Shown piece by piece: positions 1 through 8,158 of a stretch of 64,000 nt of DNA. Both the position numbers and the translations under genes were made by a program. Under the pieces are notes generated by a model. It worked only from the letters and a program-made list of their open reading frames with translations. It did no database searches and was not told the DNA's origin. The number at the start of each line of letters is the position of its first letter. Positions within the stretch are counted from its first letter, which is position 1. This stretch comes from Pseudomonas sp. BMS12 (GTDB taxonomy: Bacteria > Pseudomonadota > Gammaproteobacteria > Pseudomonadales > Pseudomonadaceae). The stretch covers positions 524,059 to 588,058 of the forward strand of contig NZ_LSOF01000005.1 in the NCBI RefSeq assembly GCF_001592875.1, in the 5' to 3' direction.

Positions 1-1
1 C

Positions 2-256
2 TCGCTGATGGAGATCCACCGCGATCTCGGCAACACGGTGATCATGATCACCCACGACGTCGACGAGGCCGTGCTGCTGTCCGATCGCATCGTGATGATG
101 AGCAACGGCCCGGCCGCCACCGTCGGCGACATCCTCAGGGTCGACCTGCCCCGCCCACGCGATCGCCTGGCGCTGGCCAACGACGCGCAGTACCACCACT
201 GCCGCGCCGCCGTGCTGGAGTTCCTCTACCAGCGCCAGCAGCGGCCGGCCGCCTGA
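2..256 (+). CDS. Nitrate-type ABC transporter ATP-binding protein, C-terminal fragment
   Basis: This is the last 84 codons of a gene that begins before the window. The visible part holds the H-loop (MITHDVDEA) and the segment after it, SDRIVMMSNGPAATVG, followed by a tail ending in VLEFLYQRQQ. That tail is typical of the NrtC/NrtD/TauB/SsuB branch, and closest in memory to nitrate/nitrite importers. Walker A and the signature motif lie outside the window, so the substrate is inferred from the tail alone. It would energise a cytoplasmic-membrane importer. A strong hairpin terminator follows the stop codon, so this is the end of its operon. Confidence 0.75.
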   Translation, partial: SLMEIHRDLGNTVIMITHDVDEAVLLSDRIVMMSNGPAATVGDILRVDLPRPRDRLALANDAQYHHCRAAVLEFLYQRQQRPAA

Positions 257-281
257 TTCACCGGCCTGCCCGGCTCCCTTG

Positions 282-305
282 GCCCGGCCCTGTGCCGGGC
301 TTTTT
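282..305 (+). terminator. Rho-independent terminator after the ABC ATPase gene
   Basis: A 7-bp GC stem (GCCCGGC at 282-288 with GCCGGGC at 294-300) and a 5-nt loop are followed directly by five T residues. It lies 26 bp after the ATPase stop codon. Confidence 0.85.
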
Positions 306-399
306 CATGGCTGCTGCAAAGTGGCCGAAGCGCCCCTTGTGCAGGCGCCATTGGGCCACCTAGGCTCAACGGCAGTCATGACAAGAACAAGGAATCCCT

Positions 400-774
400 A
401 TGCCTTACAGCATCTATATCGCCGCCATCCTCTCGTTGCTGCTGATCACCCTGTCGCTCAACGTCTCGCGCCTGCGCATGCGCCATCAGGTGGCCTTCGG
501 CGACGGCGGCAAAGCCGACCTGACCAAGGCGGTGCGCGCCCATGGCAACAGCCTGGAGCAGTCGGTGCTGTTCATCGTGCTGCTCTTTCTGGGCGAGACC
601 ACCGGCCAGCTCAGTCCGGCCCTGACCGCCGCCCTCGGCTTCGCCTTCATCATGCTGCGCCTGCTGTACTGCGTCGGCCTGTTCGCCCGCATCCTGCTGC
701 TGCGCCAGGCCAGCCACGGCCTGACCATGCTGGTGCTGCTGGTACTCAGCCTGCTGTTGCTGATTCCGCACTGA
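400..774 (+). CDS. MAPEG family membrane protein
   Basis: This 124-aa integral membrane protein has about four hydrophobic helices. It has the layout of the MAPEG family (membrane-associated proteins in eicosanoid and glutathione metabolism): a first helix near residues 3-23, then a polar loop with the family-like run KAVRAHGNSLEQ near residues 45-56, then three further helices. Bacterial members are mostly uncharacterised, and some have glutathione-dependent activity. It stands alone after the terminator, and its 3' end overlaps the convergent hydrolase gene by 29 bp. The function is known only at family level. Confidence 0.8.
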   Translation: MPYSIYIAAILSLLLITLSLNVSRLRMRHQVAFGDGGKADLTKAVRAHGNSLEQSVLFIVLLFLGETTGQLSPALTAALGFAFIMLRLLYCVGLFARILLLRQASHGLTMLVLLVLSLLLLIPH

Positions 775-1609
775 CAGCCAGCTCGCGCGCCAGCCAGACA
801 TCGATGCAGGCAACCACGCTCTGCGGCGCGCGCAACCAGGCGCTGTGCGGGTTCTCGCTCGGCGGCCGCGGCGAAGGCAAATGCACCAGCTGTGGCTCGG
901 CTTGAATCAGTGCCGCCAGGCCACGGGTCGAGGCCGGCGGGGCGAAGTTGTCGCCCTCGAGCTGGATAAACAGCGAGCGCACCCGGTTCTGCTCCGCCGG
1001 CGTCAACGCCAGGCCCAGGTGACGGAAATGCCCGCTGAAGGCAACCCGCCCCCAGTCACGCATCAACTGCCGCGCCTCCTGACCACCGAAGCCGAGGCGG
1101 CGCCCCGGCAGGTAGCCCAGCACCGAGCTGATCAGGGTGAACAAGACGGCGACACTGGGCGTGAGCAACCTGCCCAAGCCCTGCCAGTGACGGTAGTGGA
1201 TATTGCCGCAGGCCACACCGATCACCGGCACCGCGTCCTGCTGCGCCCGTGCCGCCGCATGCAGGGTCGCCATGTGTCCACCCAGGCTGTGGCCCAGCAG
1301 AATCGGGCTCGCCGCGGGGAACTGCTGCCGGGCCAGATCGAGCAGCTTGGGCAGGAACTCCTCGACCAACTGACGATAGCCATAGTTGAAGCGCCATCCC
1401 GGGCGCGGGAAGCTCTCGCCCTGCCCCGGCCAGTCGGCCACCAGCACGTTGTGCCCGGCCGCGACCAGGCAGCGGGCGAGGCTCTCGTACTTGCGTGCGG
1501 TCACCCCCAGCGCCGGCAATAGCACCAGGCTGTAACGGGCAGCGGGGGCTGAATAGAGGGTGACCGGACAGTGGAACTTGCCGTCGGCGAACGCCACAAC
1601 ATCGACCAT
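746..1609 (-). CDS. Alpha/beta hydrolase (serine aminopeptidase-like fold)
   Basis: A 287-aa cytosolic hydrolase. The nucleophile elbow is GHSLGG, in ILLGHSLGGHMA. The oxyanion region is LLPALGVTARKYESLARCL, and the strand LVADWPGQGES comes before it. A C-terminal His (ENPHSAW) is a plausible triad member. I chose the ATG at 1609 because AGGAG lies 7-8 nt before it. An ATG seven codons earlier lacks a ribosome-binding site. The substrate is unknown. The stop codon lies inside the convergent MAPEG gene. Confidence 0.75.
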   Translation of the reverse strand: MVDVVAFADGKFHCPVTLYSAPAARYSLVLLPALGVTARKYESLARCLVAAGHNVLVADWPGQGESFPRPGWRFNYGYRQLVEEFLPKLLDLARQQFPAASPILLGHSLGGHMATLHAAARAQQDAVPVIGVACGNIHYRHWQGLGRLLTPSVAVLFTLISSVLGYLPGRRLGFGGQEARQLMRDWGRVAFSGHFRHLGLALTPAEQNRVRSLFIQLEGDNFAPPASTRGLAALIQAEPQLVHLPSPRPPSENPHSAWLRAPQSVVACIDVWLARELAVSAESATAG

Positions 1610-1691
1610 GGAGGGACTCCTGCGGGACATGCAGCGAAGTTAGAGCAAAAGCTCTAGATATTCCATAGCCGCGCAGAGCTGGCAAGCAGAC

Positions 1692-1716
1692 AAAAAAACG
1701 CCGCGAAACCGCGGCG
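1692..1716 (-). terminator. Rho-independent terminator of the 66-aa gene at 1745-1945
   Basis: On the minus strand a stem of CGCCGCG with CGCGGCG (1699-1716) is followed by a run of seven T (the A-run 1692-1698 on the plus strand). Confidence 0.8.
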
Positions 1717-1744
1717 AGAGAGTGAGTAGCACACACCAGATGCA

Positions 1745-1945
1745 CTAGGAGTGATGCTGCAATTCTTGTGTGACCGTTTGATGACGATCCTGTGGCTCAC
1801 CGGGCAACCAATGGGGCGCTTCCAGGCGTTGCTTGAGGCGCTCGACGAACTGGTCGGCGGCCTGCTGGGTACGGAAGGGCACGGCACAAAGCCCCAGTTT
1901 GACGATCCAACCGCGTTCGGCGGCTTCGCTCATGCTGATATCCAT
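1745..1945 (-). CDS. Conserved small protein of unknown function (66 aa)
   Basis: The reading frame is open further upstream, but the ATG at 1945 has a GGGGG Shine-Dalgarno sequence 5 nt before it and gives a compact protein starting MDISMSEAAERGW. The sequence has no signal peptide or membrane segment. It contains a QQAADQFVERLKQRLEAPHW helix and a polar His/Gln-rich tail. It is followed by its own terminator. I do not recognise a family. It looks like a Pseudomonas-restricted small cytosolic protein. Confidence 0.55.
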   Translation of the reverse strand: MDISMSEAAERGWIVKLGLCAVPFRTQQAADQFVERLKQRLEAPHWLPGEPQDRHQTVTQELQHHS

Positions 1946-2093
1946 AAAATCCCCCTGTTGAGTGGATTGGCCCGGCAAGGCGAGCTTAGGCCAGGAAAGT
2001 TGCAGCTCAAAAGTCCAAAAAATACTAAGCAAGCGGTGGCCCGGTTATGAATCAAAACGACGCACCCACCGCTCTACCATGCACCTTCCATGG

Positions 2094-3017
2094 TCATGCA
2101 CTGAGCCGCTCGCGCAACCGGCCGAGCATGCCCAGCAGGCTGCCGACCCGCTCCCGCTCGGGTGCCTCGCGTGGCGCCTCAGCCAGACGGCTGACCAGCT
2201 GACGCGGCTGGGCACGGAAGACCAGCGCCTGTTCGGCGGCGGCCTGCAGGGCCTTGTCGAACATGCCCTTGCGCACCGGTTTGGGCAGGTAGCGAAAGAT
2301 CTGCGCCTCGTTGATCAGCGCCAGCAGCGCCTGGGTGTCGCGAAATGGCGTAACCACCAGGCTGAGCAGGCGCGGATGGGCCTGAGCCAGGCTCTTGAGC
2401 AGCGGTGCGGTGTCGGCACCCGCCAGGCGCAGGTCGCTGACCAGCAAGTCGACCGGCTCCTCGTTGAGCAGCTGCACGGCCTGCTGCAGGCTGGCCGCGC
2501 GCAGCAGGCGATGGCCCGTGTCGCGGCAGAAGGCGTCTACGCACTCCAGGGTCTGCTCAGCGTCATCCAGCAACAGCAGGTTCAGACGGGTATCGGCCAG
2601 GGCGCGGACCACGGGCGCGCTCGGCACATGGCGCCCATCCGCCGCCAGCTCCGCGGCCTGACGCAGGGTGTTGGCCAGCTCCTGCGGGTCCCAGGGCTTG
2701 GTCAGGTAGCGGAAGATACCGCCGCTGTTGAGCGCCTCGATGGCCGCATCCAGGTCGGAATAACCGGTCAGCAGGATGCGCATGGCCTGCGGCTGGATCT
2801 CGCTGGCCTGGGCCAGCAGCTCGGCGCCGCTCATCTGCGGCATGCGCTGATCGCTGACCAGGATCTGCACCGGTTCACTGTGCAGGCGCTCCAGGGCGCG
2901 GCGCGGGTCGCTCTCCACCAGCACCTCGTAGTCACGGCGAAACTGCAGGGCCAGGCTGCGCAGGATGCGCTCCTCATCGTCGACGAACATCACGCGAATC
3001 GGTTGGCTCATGTTCAT
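2094..3017 (-). CDS. Response regulator with two receiver domains
   Basis: A 307-aa protein. The first receiver (about residues 7-120) has the acidic pair D13/D14, phospho-acceptor D56 (VSDQRMP), T84 (LLTG) and K107 (YLTKPW). A second receiver (about 145-255) keeps DD at 151-152, D195 (VSDLRL) and KP at 246-247. There is no DNA-binding or enzymatic output domain. Its start codon overlaps the kinase stop (ATGA), with GGAG 6-7 nt upstream, so the two are translationally coupled. It probably works in a phosphorelay or by protein-protein contact. Confidence 0.85.
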   Translation of the reverse strand: MNMSQPIRVMFVDDEERILRSLALQFRRDYEVLVESDPRRALERLHSEPVQILVSDQRMPQMSGAELLAQASEIQPQAMRILLTGYSDLDAAIEALNSGGIFRYLTKPWDPQELANTLRQAAELAADGRHVPSAPVVRALADTRLNLLLLDDAEQTLECVDAFCRDTGHRLLRAASLQQAVQLLNEEPVDLLVSDLRLAGADTAPLLKSLAQAHPRLLSLVVTPFRDTQALLALINEAQIFRYLPKPVRKGMFDKALQAAAEQALVFRAQPRQLVSRLAEAPREAPERERVGSLLGMLGRLRERLSA

Positions 3018-4318
3018 GCGCTCCTTTTCATGTCGTCGGCCTGCATACGGGGCAGGCTGACGAGGAAGCGCGTACCGCGCCCCGGTTCGGAAGCCACGCG
3101 GATGTTGCCGCCGTGGTCCTGGATGATCTTGAAACTGATGGACAAGCCGAGCCCCGTGCCCTGCCCCACCGGCTTGGTGGTGAAGAACGGGTCGAAGATG
3201 CGCTTGAGCACTTCGGGCGGCATGCCGCGACCGCTGTCCTGCACCGAGACGAAGACCTGGCTGCCGTCGCTCCAGCTCTTCACCTGGATGCAGCCGTAGT
3301 CGTCCATGGCCTGGGCGGCATTGGTCAGCAGGTTGAGCAGCACCTGATTGATCTGCGAGGGCGCGCAGGCGATGCGCGGCAGCTCGTCGAGCTGCAGGCG
3401 CACTTCGGCCTTGTCCTTGATGCTGGTGCGGGCGATCAACAGGGAACTGCGGATGCACTCGTTGAGGTCGACTTCCTCGCTCATGGCGCGGTCCAGGCGG
3501 GCGAAGTCCTTAAGGCCGAGCACCAGTTCACCGATCTGCTGCAGACCGTACTGGGTGTCGCCGAACAGCTGTCCCAGGTCATCGGCCAGCAGCTCCGGCG
3601 CGGCCAGTTCGCGAGCGCGGGTCGCGGCCTGGAGCGCCTGGGCCAGGTCTTCTTCGGCACAGGCCGGGTTATGCAGACAGTCGCCCAGGGCGGCCTGGGC
3701 GTCGGCCAGCTCCAGCAGCGGCCGGGTCAGGTCCTGCAGCAGCTGCACATTGTTCTTCACGTAGCCCAGCGGGGTATTCAGCTCGTGGGCCACGCCGGCG
3801 ACCATCTGCCCGAGCGACGCCATCTTCTCCGACTGCACCAGCTGAGTTTGGGACTCCTTCAGGTCGACCAGCGCCTTGCGCAGCACCCGGTTGCGCTGCG
3901 CCACGCGGCTTTCCATGGCCTTGAGCAGGTCGAGCACGGTGCCCAACCCGCAATAGAGCCCCTGCGGGTCGACCAGGATGAAGTCGTCACGGATCGGCGA
4001 CTGCAGCTGCGCGGTAATCTGCCGCGCCGCCTCTTCCAGGCTGGTCGAGAGGCTGACCAGCAGTGGCGCCGGGTTCATCACCTCGACCACGGGCTTGCGT
4101 CCCCAGAGGTCGCGGCCGAAGCGCTGCATGAAGATGTCCTGCAGGGTCGCGCGGCTGACCAGCCCCAGAGGGCGCCCCGCTTCGTCCACCACCGGCAGGG
4201 AAAGAAAGGCCTTGTGCTCGGGCATCAGCAGGCGGTCGGCGACATCACTGATGCTGATCTGCGCCGGCAACGCGGCCACGGGCCGCAACAAGCGGTTCAG
4301 CGCGGGAACAACTTCCAT
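3014..4318 (-). CDS. Cytosolic sensor histidine kinase with N-terminal CBS pair
   Basis: A 434-aa kinase with no membrane segment. Residues about 1-135 resemble two CBS modules (PVVDEAGRPLGLVSRATLQDIF and the FILVDPQGLYCGLGTVLDLL region), which in other proteins bind adenylates. A coiled coil leads to the H-box GVAHELNTPLGY with phospho-acceptor H178. The catalytic domain has the N-box (LLNLLTNAAQAM), G1 (DSGRGM), F-box (FFTTKPVGQG) and G2 (TGLGLS). The start at 4318 is favoured by GGGAG 7 nt upstream. The partner is the overlapping double-receiver protein. CBS sensing suggests an energy or adenylate input, which is inference. Confidence 0.85.
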   Translation of the reverse strand: MEVVPALNRLLRPVAALPAQISISDVADRLLMPEHKAFLSLPVVDEAGRPLGLVSRATLQDIFMQRFGRDLWGRKPVVEVMNPAPLLVSLSTSLEEAARQITAQLQSPIRDDFILVDPQGLYCGLGTVLDLLKAMESRVAQRNRVLRKALVDLKESQTQLVQSEKMASLGQMVAGVAHELNTPLGYVKNNVQLLQDLTRPLLELADAQAALGDCLHNPACAEEDLAQALQAATRARELAAPELLADDLGQLFGDTQYGLQQIGELVLGLKDFARLDRAMSEEVDLNECIRSSLLIARTSIKDKAEVRLQLDELPRIACAPSQINQVLLNLLTNAAQAMDDYGCIQVKSWSDGSQVFVSVQDSGRGMPPEVLKRIFDPFFTTKPVGQGTGLGLSISFKIIQDHGGNIRVASEPGRGTRFLVSLPRMQADDMKRSA

Positions 4319-4489
4319 GGAACGACTCCCGAACGATCGAATGGCCGGCATTCAAGCAGTCGCAGGTTGCCAGCGTGTGACAGCCGTCACCAATACGCCG
4401 CCGGCGACGACAGGAAATGCAACAGAAGGAGGAACTGACAGCCACCTCGCGGAGGTCTATGGTGAAGAACACACATCAAGGAGAATCCC

Positions 4490-4657
4490 ATGCCCTGGTA
4501 TGCCTGGCTGATCATCGTCCTGGCGCTCGGCTCCATCCTTGGCAGTTTGCTGTTGCTGCGCGACAGTGCCCGCAAGCTGCCCCTGAGCGACGAACAGCTC
4601 GCCCGCATCCATCAGCGCAATGCCGAACAGGATGCCAAGGACGCCGAGAACCGCTAG
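4490..4657 (+). CDS. DUF2897 family small membrane protein (55 aa)
   Basis: A 55-aa protein starting MPWYAWLIIVLALGS. An N-terminal transmembrane helix (residues 3-23) is followed by a charged cytosolic tail with LPLSDEQLARIHQRNAEQDAK. AAGGAG lies 6 nt before the ATG. I recognise the pattern as DUF2897, a small Pseudomonas family of unknown role. It is transcribed away from the histidine kinase. Its stop codon TAG supplies the first G of the MITE-like element that follows. Confidence 0.8.
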   Translation: MPWYAWLIIVLALGSILGSLLLLRDSARKLPLSDEQLARIHQRNAEQDAKDAENR

Positions 4658-4798
4658 GAACTTGCTCACGATCTGATGCGCGTCGGAAAAACTGCGTTAA
4701 AAGTGACTTCGGAATGCTCATTTACCACCCGTAAACTGTTCCTCCTCAGCCACTTTTGCCTTGTTCTTCTCTAGCTCGCGAGATCGTGAACAGGTTCC
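4657..4798. repeat. MITE-like element with 18-bp imperfect terminal inverted repeats
   Basis: A 142-bp unit. It starts GGAACTTGCTCACGATCT (4657-4674) and ends with the near-perfect inverse (4781-4798), 16 of 18 positions matching. Inner inverted arms AAAAGTG and CACTTTT extend the symmetry. It encodes nothing and sits between two genes. I see no clear target-site duplication and no second copy in the window, so mobility is inferred from the structure. Confidence 0.55.
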
Positions 4799-4853
4799 AA
4801 GCCACCTGCCGCCCTCTGACCGGGGCGCGCAATTCCCTTCGACAAGGACGTGC

Positions 4854-5615
4854 ATGCCTCCGCTCCACCTGCGCGCACTGCTGCCCCTGCTGGTCCTGGC
4901 CTGTGGCCTGGCGCTGGACTTCATACAAATACCTGGCTTGTTGCTCGGCAGCGTGTTCGTCGCCTGGATACTGCTCGGCCAGCAGCGTCTGCCCGACTGG
5001 CTGTGGTGGAGTGGCGGGCTGCTCGGTGGTATCGCCCTGGCGGCCCATCTGCTGCCCGGTTTTCAACCCATGCCGCTATGGTCACCGCGCCAGCTCAGTA
5101 CGGACGCGCCTCCCTACGCCCTGCGCCTGTCCTGGGACAAGCTGCTGCTGGGCATGACACTGCTGGCCTGGTGGCTCGGCCAGGCCCGTCGCCCAGCGCC
5201 ACGGACACCCCTGGCCTGGCTGGCAACCGGCCTGCCCCTGGTCACAGTGCCGCTGCTGGCGCTGGCGCTCGGACTGGTGGGTTGGCAACCGAAATGGCCG
5301 GACGGCCTCTGGGCGTGGCTGGCGGTAAACCTTGGGGTTGCGGTACTGGCGGAGGAGCTGCTGTTTCGCGCCTGGCTGCAGCCGGTGCTCTGCAGACGCC
5401 TGGGCGTGGCGGGCGGTATCGGACTGACCGCCTTGCTGTTCGGTGCCGCACACATTCCGTTCAGCCCGCTATTCGCCCTGGTGGCGACGCTGGCGGGACT
5501 CGGTTACGGGCTGGTGTTCTATGGCAGTGGGCGACTATGGCCGGCCGTGGCCTTGCACGGCGCGGTCAATCTTCTGCACGTACTGTTGTTGAGCTACCCG
5601 TTGCGTATGGCCTGA
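4854..5615 (+). CDS. CPBP family intramembrane metalloprotease
   Basis: A 253-aa polytopic membrane protein with about six to eight helices. The CPBP (Abi/Rce1-like) motifs are present: EE at 167-168 followed by R172 (EELLFR), and H200 in LLFGAAH. Family members are presumed membrane proteases that trim CAAX-type or bacteriocin-related substrates. The substrate here is unknown. The frame is open upstream into the MITE-like repeat, but the ATG at 4854 has AAGGA before it and starts the hydrophobic N-terminus. The 3' end overlaps the convergent solute-binding protein gene by 50 bp. Confidence 0.85.
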   Translation: MPPLHLRALLPLLVLACGLALDFIQIPGLLLGSVFVAWILLGQQRLPDWLWWSGGLLGGIALAAHLLPGFQPMPLWSPRQLSTDAPPYALRLSWDKLLLGMTLLAWWLGQARRPAPRTPLAWLATGLPLVTVPLLALALGLVGWQPKWPDGLWAWLAVNLGVAVLAEELLFRAWLQPVLCRRLGVAGGIGLTALLFGAAHIPFSPLFALVATLAGLGYGLVFYGSGRLWPAVALHGAVNLLHVLLLSYPLRMA

Positions 5616-6384
5616 CGACGATGCCGTAGGGCGCGAAGATGCGCTGCAGCTCGCCATTCTCGCGCAGCAGATCGAGGGCGTGACGGAAATCCTCGGCACT
5701 GATCGGCGCCTGCGGGCTGAGAATCGCATAGTGTCGATAACGCTGGTCCTCCCACTCGGAAATCAACAGCTGTGGCTTGAGCTGCGGCTGCTCGCGCAAA
5801 CGTGCGCCGAGCCAGGAGCGGGTAATCGGCGCGACATCGGCCCGCCCGCGCAGCACCAGCTTGAGATTGCTTTCGTGGGAGTAGGTCAGGACCGCGTTGA
5901 AATTCTTCTCCAACCACTTGGGATCGTTGTTGAAGCCGGCAAAACCATAGTGGTAGCCATTGAACAGGGCCATGCGCTTGCCCTGCAGGTTGTCAAAGTA
6001 ATGCTGGTCGCGGCCAGCCTGGGCGCGAGCGACCAGTACCTCGGCATCCTCCAGGCCCATATCGATGCGCGTACCGGGAATGCCCTGCCAGTTCCAGTCC
6101 GGATTTTCAAAGATGGCCACATGGGTGCGACCAGTGCGCAGATCATCGAAACGGCGGTTCAACGAGGTGGCGCGTAGACCAAAACGATGCTGGTTCTGCG
6201 CCTTGTTGAGCGCGGCCACCAGCTCGCCCAACAGACCGCTGTGCAGGTTTTCCTCGGGTTTGATCACATAGGGGGGAAAATGCACGGCCGCGATCAGCAC
6301 CTCTTCCTCAGCTGCCACTCCCTGACTGCATAACGCCAGTAGTAATAGCAGCGCCCTCAGACATCCCTGTGGACACCGAAACAT
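5566..6384 (-). CDS. Periplasmic solute-binding protein, family 3-like (copy 2 of tandem pair)
   Basis: A 272-aa protein with a Sec signal peptide (hydrophobic RALLLLLALCSQGVAA, cleavage near residue 25) and a family-3 solute-binding fold beginning VLIAAVHFPPYVIKPEENLHSGLLGEL. It is a clear paralogue of the next gene upstream on the same strand. Both share HFPPYV-KPE, PDW-WQGIP, GKRMAL-NGYHYGFA and LTYSH-SNL. No permease or ATPase is adjacent, so it may be an orphan receptor or a non-transport sensor. The ligand is unknown; amino acid-like is usual for the family. Confidence 0.8.
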   Translation of the reverse strand: MFRCPQGCLRALLLLLALCSQGVAAEEEVLIAAVHFPPYVIKPEENLHSGLLGELVAALNKAQNQHRFGLRATSLNRRFDDLRTGRTHVAIFENPDWNWQGIPGTRIDMGLEDAEVLVARAQAGRDQHYFDNLQGKRMALFNGYHYGFAGFNNDPKWLEKNFNAVLTYSHESNLKLVLRGRADVAPITRSWLGARLREQPQLKPQLLISEWEDQRYRHYAILSPQAPISAEDFRHALDLLRENGELQRIFAPYGIVVRPYATGSSTTVRAED

Positions 6385-6449
6385 ATTGACCCCTAGGACA
6401 AATTCGCTTGGCAGAGACTAGCCCAGGCGTCAGGCCAGGTAAACGTCGA

Positions 6450-7283
6450 TCAATCGCGAATCGGATCGGCCAACTCGTCCCCCGTCTCGGCAACGCCCTG
6501 CAGATGGTAGCGGGCGAGAAGTTCCGGCAACTTGCCGCTATCACGCAGCATCTGCAGCAGACTGGCCAGCCGAGCGGAGTCCAGCGGGCTGGCGGGCCGC
6601 AACAGCGCATGGTGGTGATAGACCTGGTCGGCCCGCTGCGACACCAGCAGCTGCCCACTCTCCCTGGGGTGCTCGCGCTGGAAAATGCGCAGGTAGGAAC
6701 GGGTCACCACACTGACATCGGCACGGTCATGCAGCAGCATCAGCAGGTTGCTGTCATGGGAGTAGGTCAGCGACGCCTGGAACTTGCGCACCAGAAACTC
6801 CTGGTCGGCGTTGAAGTCGGCGAAGCCATAGTGATAGCCGTTGTACAGGGCCATGCGCTTGCCCTTGAGACTATCGAAGAAGGACTGATCGCGGCCCGGC
6901 TTGCTATGGGCGACATACACCTCGGCGTCGGTGATCTGCAGATCGAGCTTGTCCAGAGGTATGCCCTGCCAGCCCCAGTCCGGTGACTCGAACAGGATCA
7001 GGTCATAGCGTGCCTGCGTGAAGTCACGGTAGCGCCGGGTTACCGAGGTGGGGATCAGACTGAAACGATAGTCGCCCTGAGCCCCATTGAGGGCCGCCAG
7101 CAGCTCGGGCAGCAGGCCTTCGGGCGACTCGCTCTCGGGTTTAACCACATAGGGCGGGAAGTGATAGGCGCCGACTCGCACGAGTTGTTCGGCGGCGAGC
7201 ATGGGCGCCCAGCACGAAAAGACGATAAGCAACAGGCGCAAGGACAGGGGCAACGCAACTACCTCGGAACGGGAAAGACGCAA
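6450..7283 (-). CDS. Periplasmic solute-binding protein, family 3-like (copy 1 of tandem pair)
   Basis: A 277-aa secreted protein with a signal peptide (LSLRLLLIVFSCWAPMLAAE). It shares its full-length architecture with the downstream paralogue 65 bp away, which points to a tandem duplication. Motifs include YHFPPYVVKPE near residues 39-49 and GKRMALYNGYHYGFADF mid-protein. No transporter membrane components are nearby. It could feed an unlinked ABC system or act as a ligand sensor. Confidence 0.8.
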   Translation of the reverse strand: MRLSRSEVVALPLSLRLLLIVFSCWAPMLAAEQLVRVGAYHFPPYVVKPESESPEGLLPELLAALNGAQGDYRFSLIPTSVTRRYRDFTQARYDLILFESPDWGWQGIPLDKLDLQITDAEVYVAHSKPGRDQSFFDSLKGKRMALYNGYHYGFADFNADQEFLVRKFQASLTYSHDSNLLMLLHDRADVSVVTRSYLRIFQREHPRESGQLLVSQRADQVYHHHALLRPASPLDSARLASLLQMLRDSGKLPELLARYHLQGVAETGDELADPIRD

Positions 7284-7346
7284 TGTCCGACATGTCCCTG
7301 TCGTCCAGCCGGGTGGAGCCGGCTCAGGGAAAAGCTTAGCAGGCGC

Positions 7347-7979
7347 TCAGCCTATATCCTTGATGACCAGGCTCAGCGCCTGCTCGGCCAACTGATCAAG
7401 GCTGACCTTGCCGCCGGGGCGGAACCAGGTGGTGGTCCAGCTCAGCGCGCCAGTGAGGAAGCGCCGCAGGATGAAGGGGTCGGCCTGAAAATAACCGGCG
7501 CTGCGGGCCTCGCCCAGCACCTCGAGCCAGATCTGCTCGTAGGTATCGCGCAGGCTGAGGATATAGGCCTGGCTGTCGTCGGACAGCGAGCGCCACTCAT
7601 ACACCAGCACGCCCATGGCCTCGCCGGTGCCGCCCATGATCGATTGCAGTTCGCAGCGGATCAGCGCCAGCACCCGCTCGCGCGGAGTGTGCGCTTCGCT
7701 GAGGGCCGCACGCAGCAACGCGGTGTTGTAGAGCACGGTTTCCTCCATCACCGCCTTGAGGATCTCGTCCTTGCTCTTGAAGTGGTGAAAGATGCTACCG
7801 GACTGGATGCCCACCGCACTGGCCAGATCACGCACCGTGGTGCGCTCGTAACCTTTGCTGCGGAACAGATGCGCGGCGGTTTGCAGTAGCTTGCCGCGCG
7901 CGCTGTCCGGATCGGTCAGCTCGCCCTGGGCGACCATTTGCTGCATGACCTTACGGGCTTTTTTCTCGTCCAGACTCAT
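7347..7979 (-). CDS. atuR: TetR-type repressor of the atu cluster
   Basis: A 210-aa regulator. The TetR helix-turn-helix lies at about residues 27-73 ([40 protein letters not shown]), and a ligand-binding C-terminal domain follows. It is divergent from atuA, as in P. aeruginosa, where AtuR represses the terpene genes and binds two 13-bp inverted repeats in the shared intergenic region. The same pair of 13-bp sites is visible here. The inducer is probably an acyclic terpenoid acid or CoA intermediate. Confidence 0.9.
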   Translation of the reverse strand: MSLDEKKARKVMQQMVAQGELTDPDSARGKLLQTAAHLFRSKGYERTTVRDLASAVGIQSGSIFHHFKSKDEILKAVMEETVLYNTALLRAALSEAHTPRERVLALIRCELQSIMGGTGEAMGVLVYEWRSLSDDSQAYILSLRDTYEQIWLEVLGEARSAGYFQADPFILRRFLTGALSWTTTWFRPGGKVSLDQLAEQALSLVIKDIG

Positions 7980-8060
7980 TCTTCCCCCAACCTGAAGCCC
8001 ACTACGCCACTGCGCAAGTGGCTGTCTTGACTGGCGAATTTAGGCGTTGCCGGACGCCCG

Positions 8061-8073
8061 AGCAAGCGCTTGG
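8061..8073. promoter_or_regulatory. AtuR operator, site 1
   Basis: The 13-mer AGCAAGCGCTTGG lies in the atuR-atuA intergenic region. It is the exact reverse complement of site 2, and each copy has the self-complementary core AAGCGCTT. Two 13-bp inverted repeats are the published AtuR-binding arrangement in P. aeruginosa (from memory). Confidence 0.75.
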
Positions 8074-8101
8074 GGAAAAACGTGCGACAAAGGCTTTTCA
8101 A

Positions 8102-8114
8102 CCAAGCGCTTGCT
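8102..8114. promoter_or_regulatory. AtuR operator, site 2
   Basis: CCAAGCGCTTGCT is the exact inverse of site 1, 28 bp away and 45 bp before the atuA start. Its position fits occlusion of the atuA promoter. Confidence 0.75.
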
Positions 8115-8158
8115 TGGTAGTGTTTTCCCACTGTCATTCCCTGCCCGTGGATACACCC

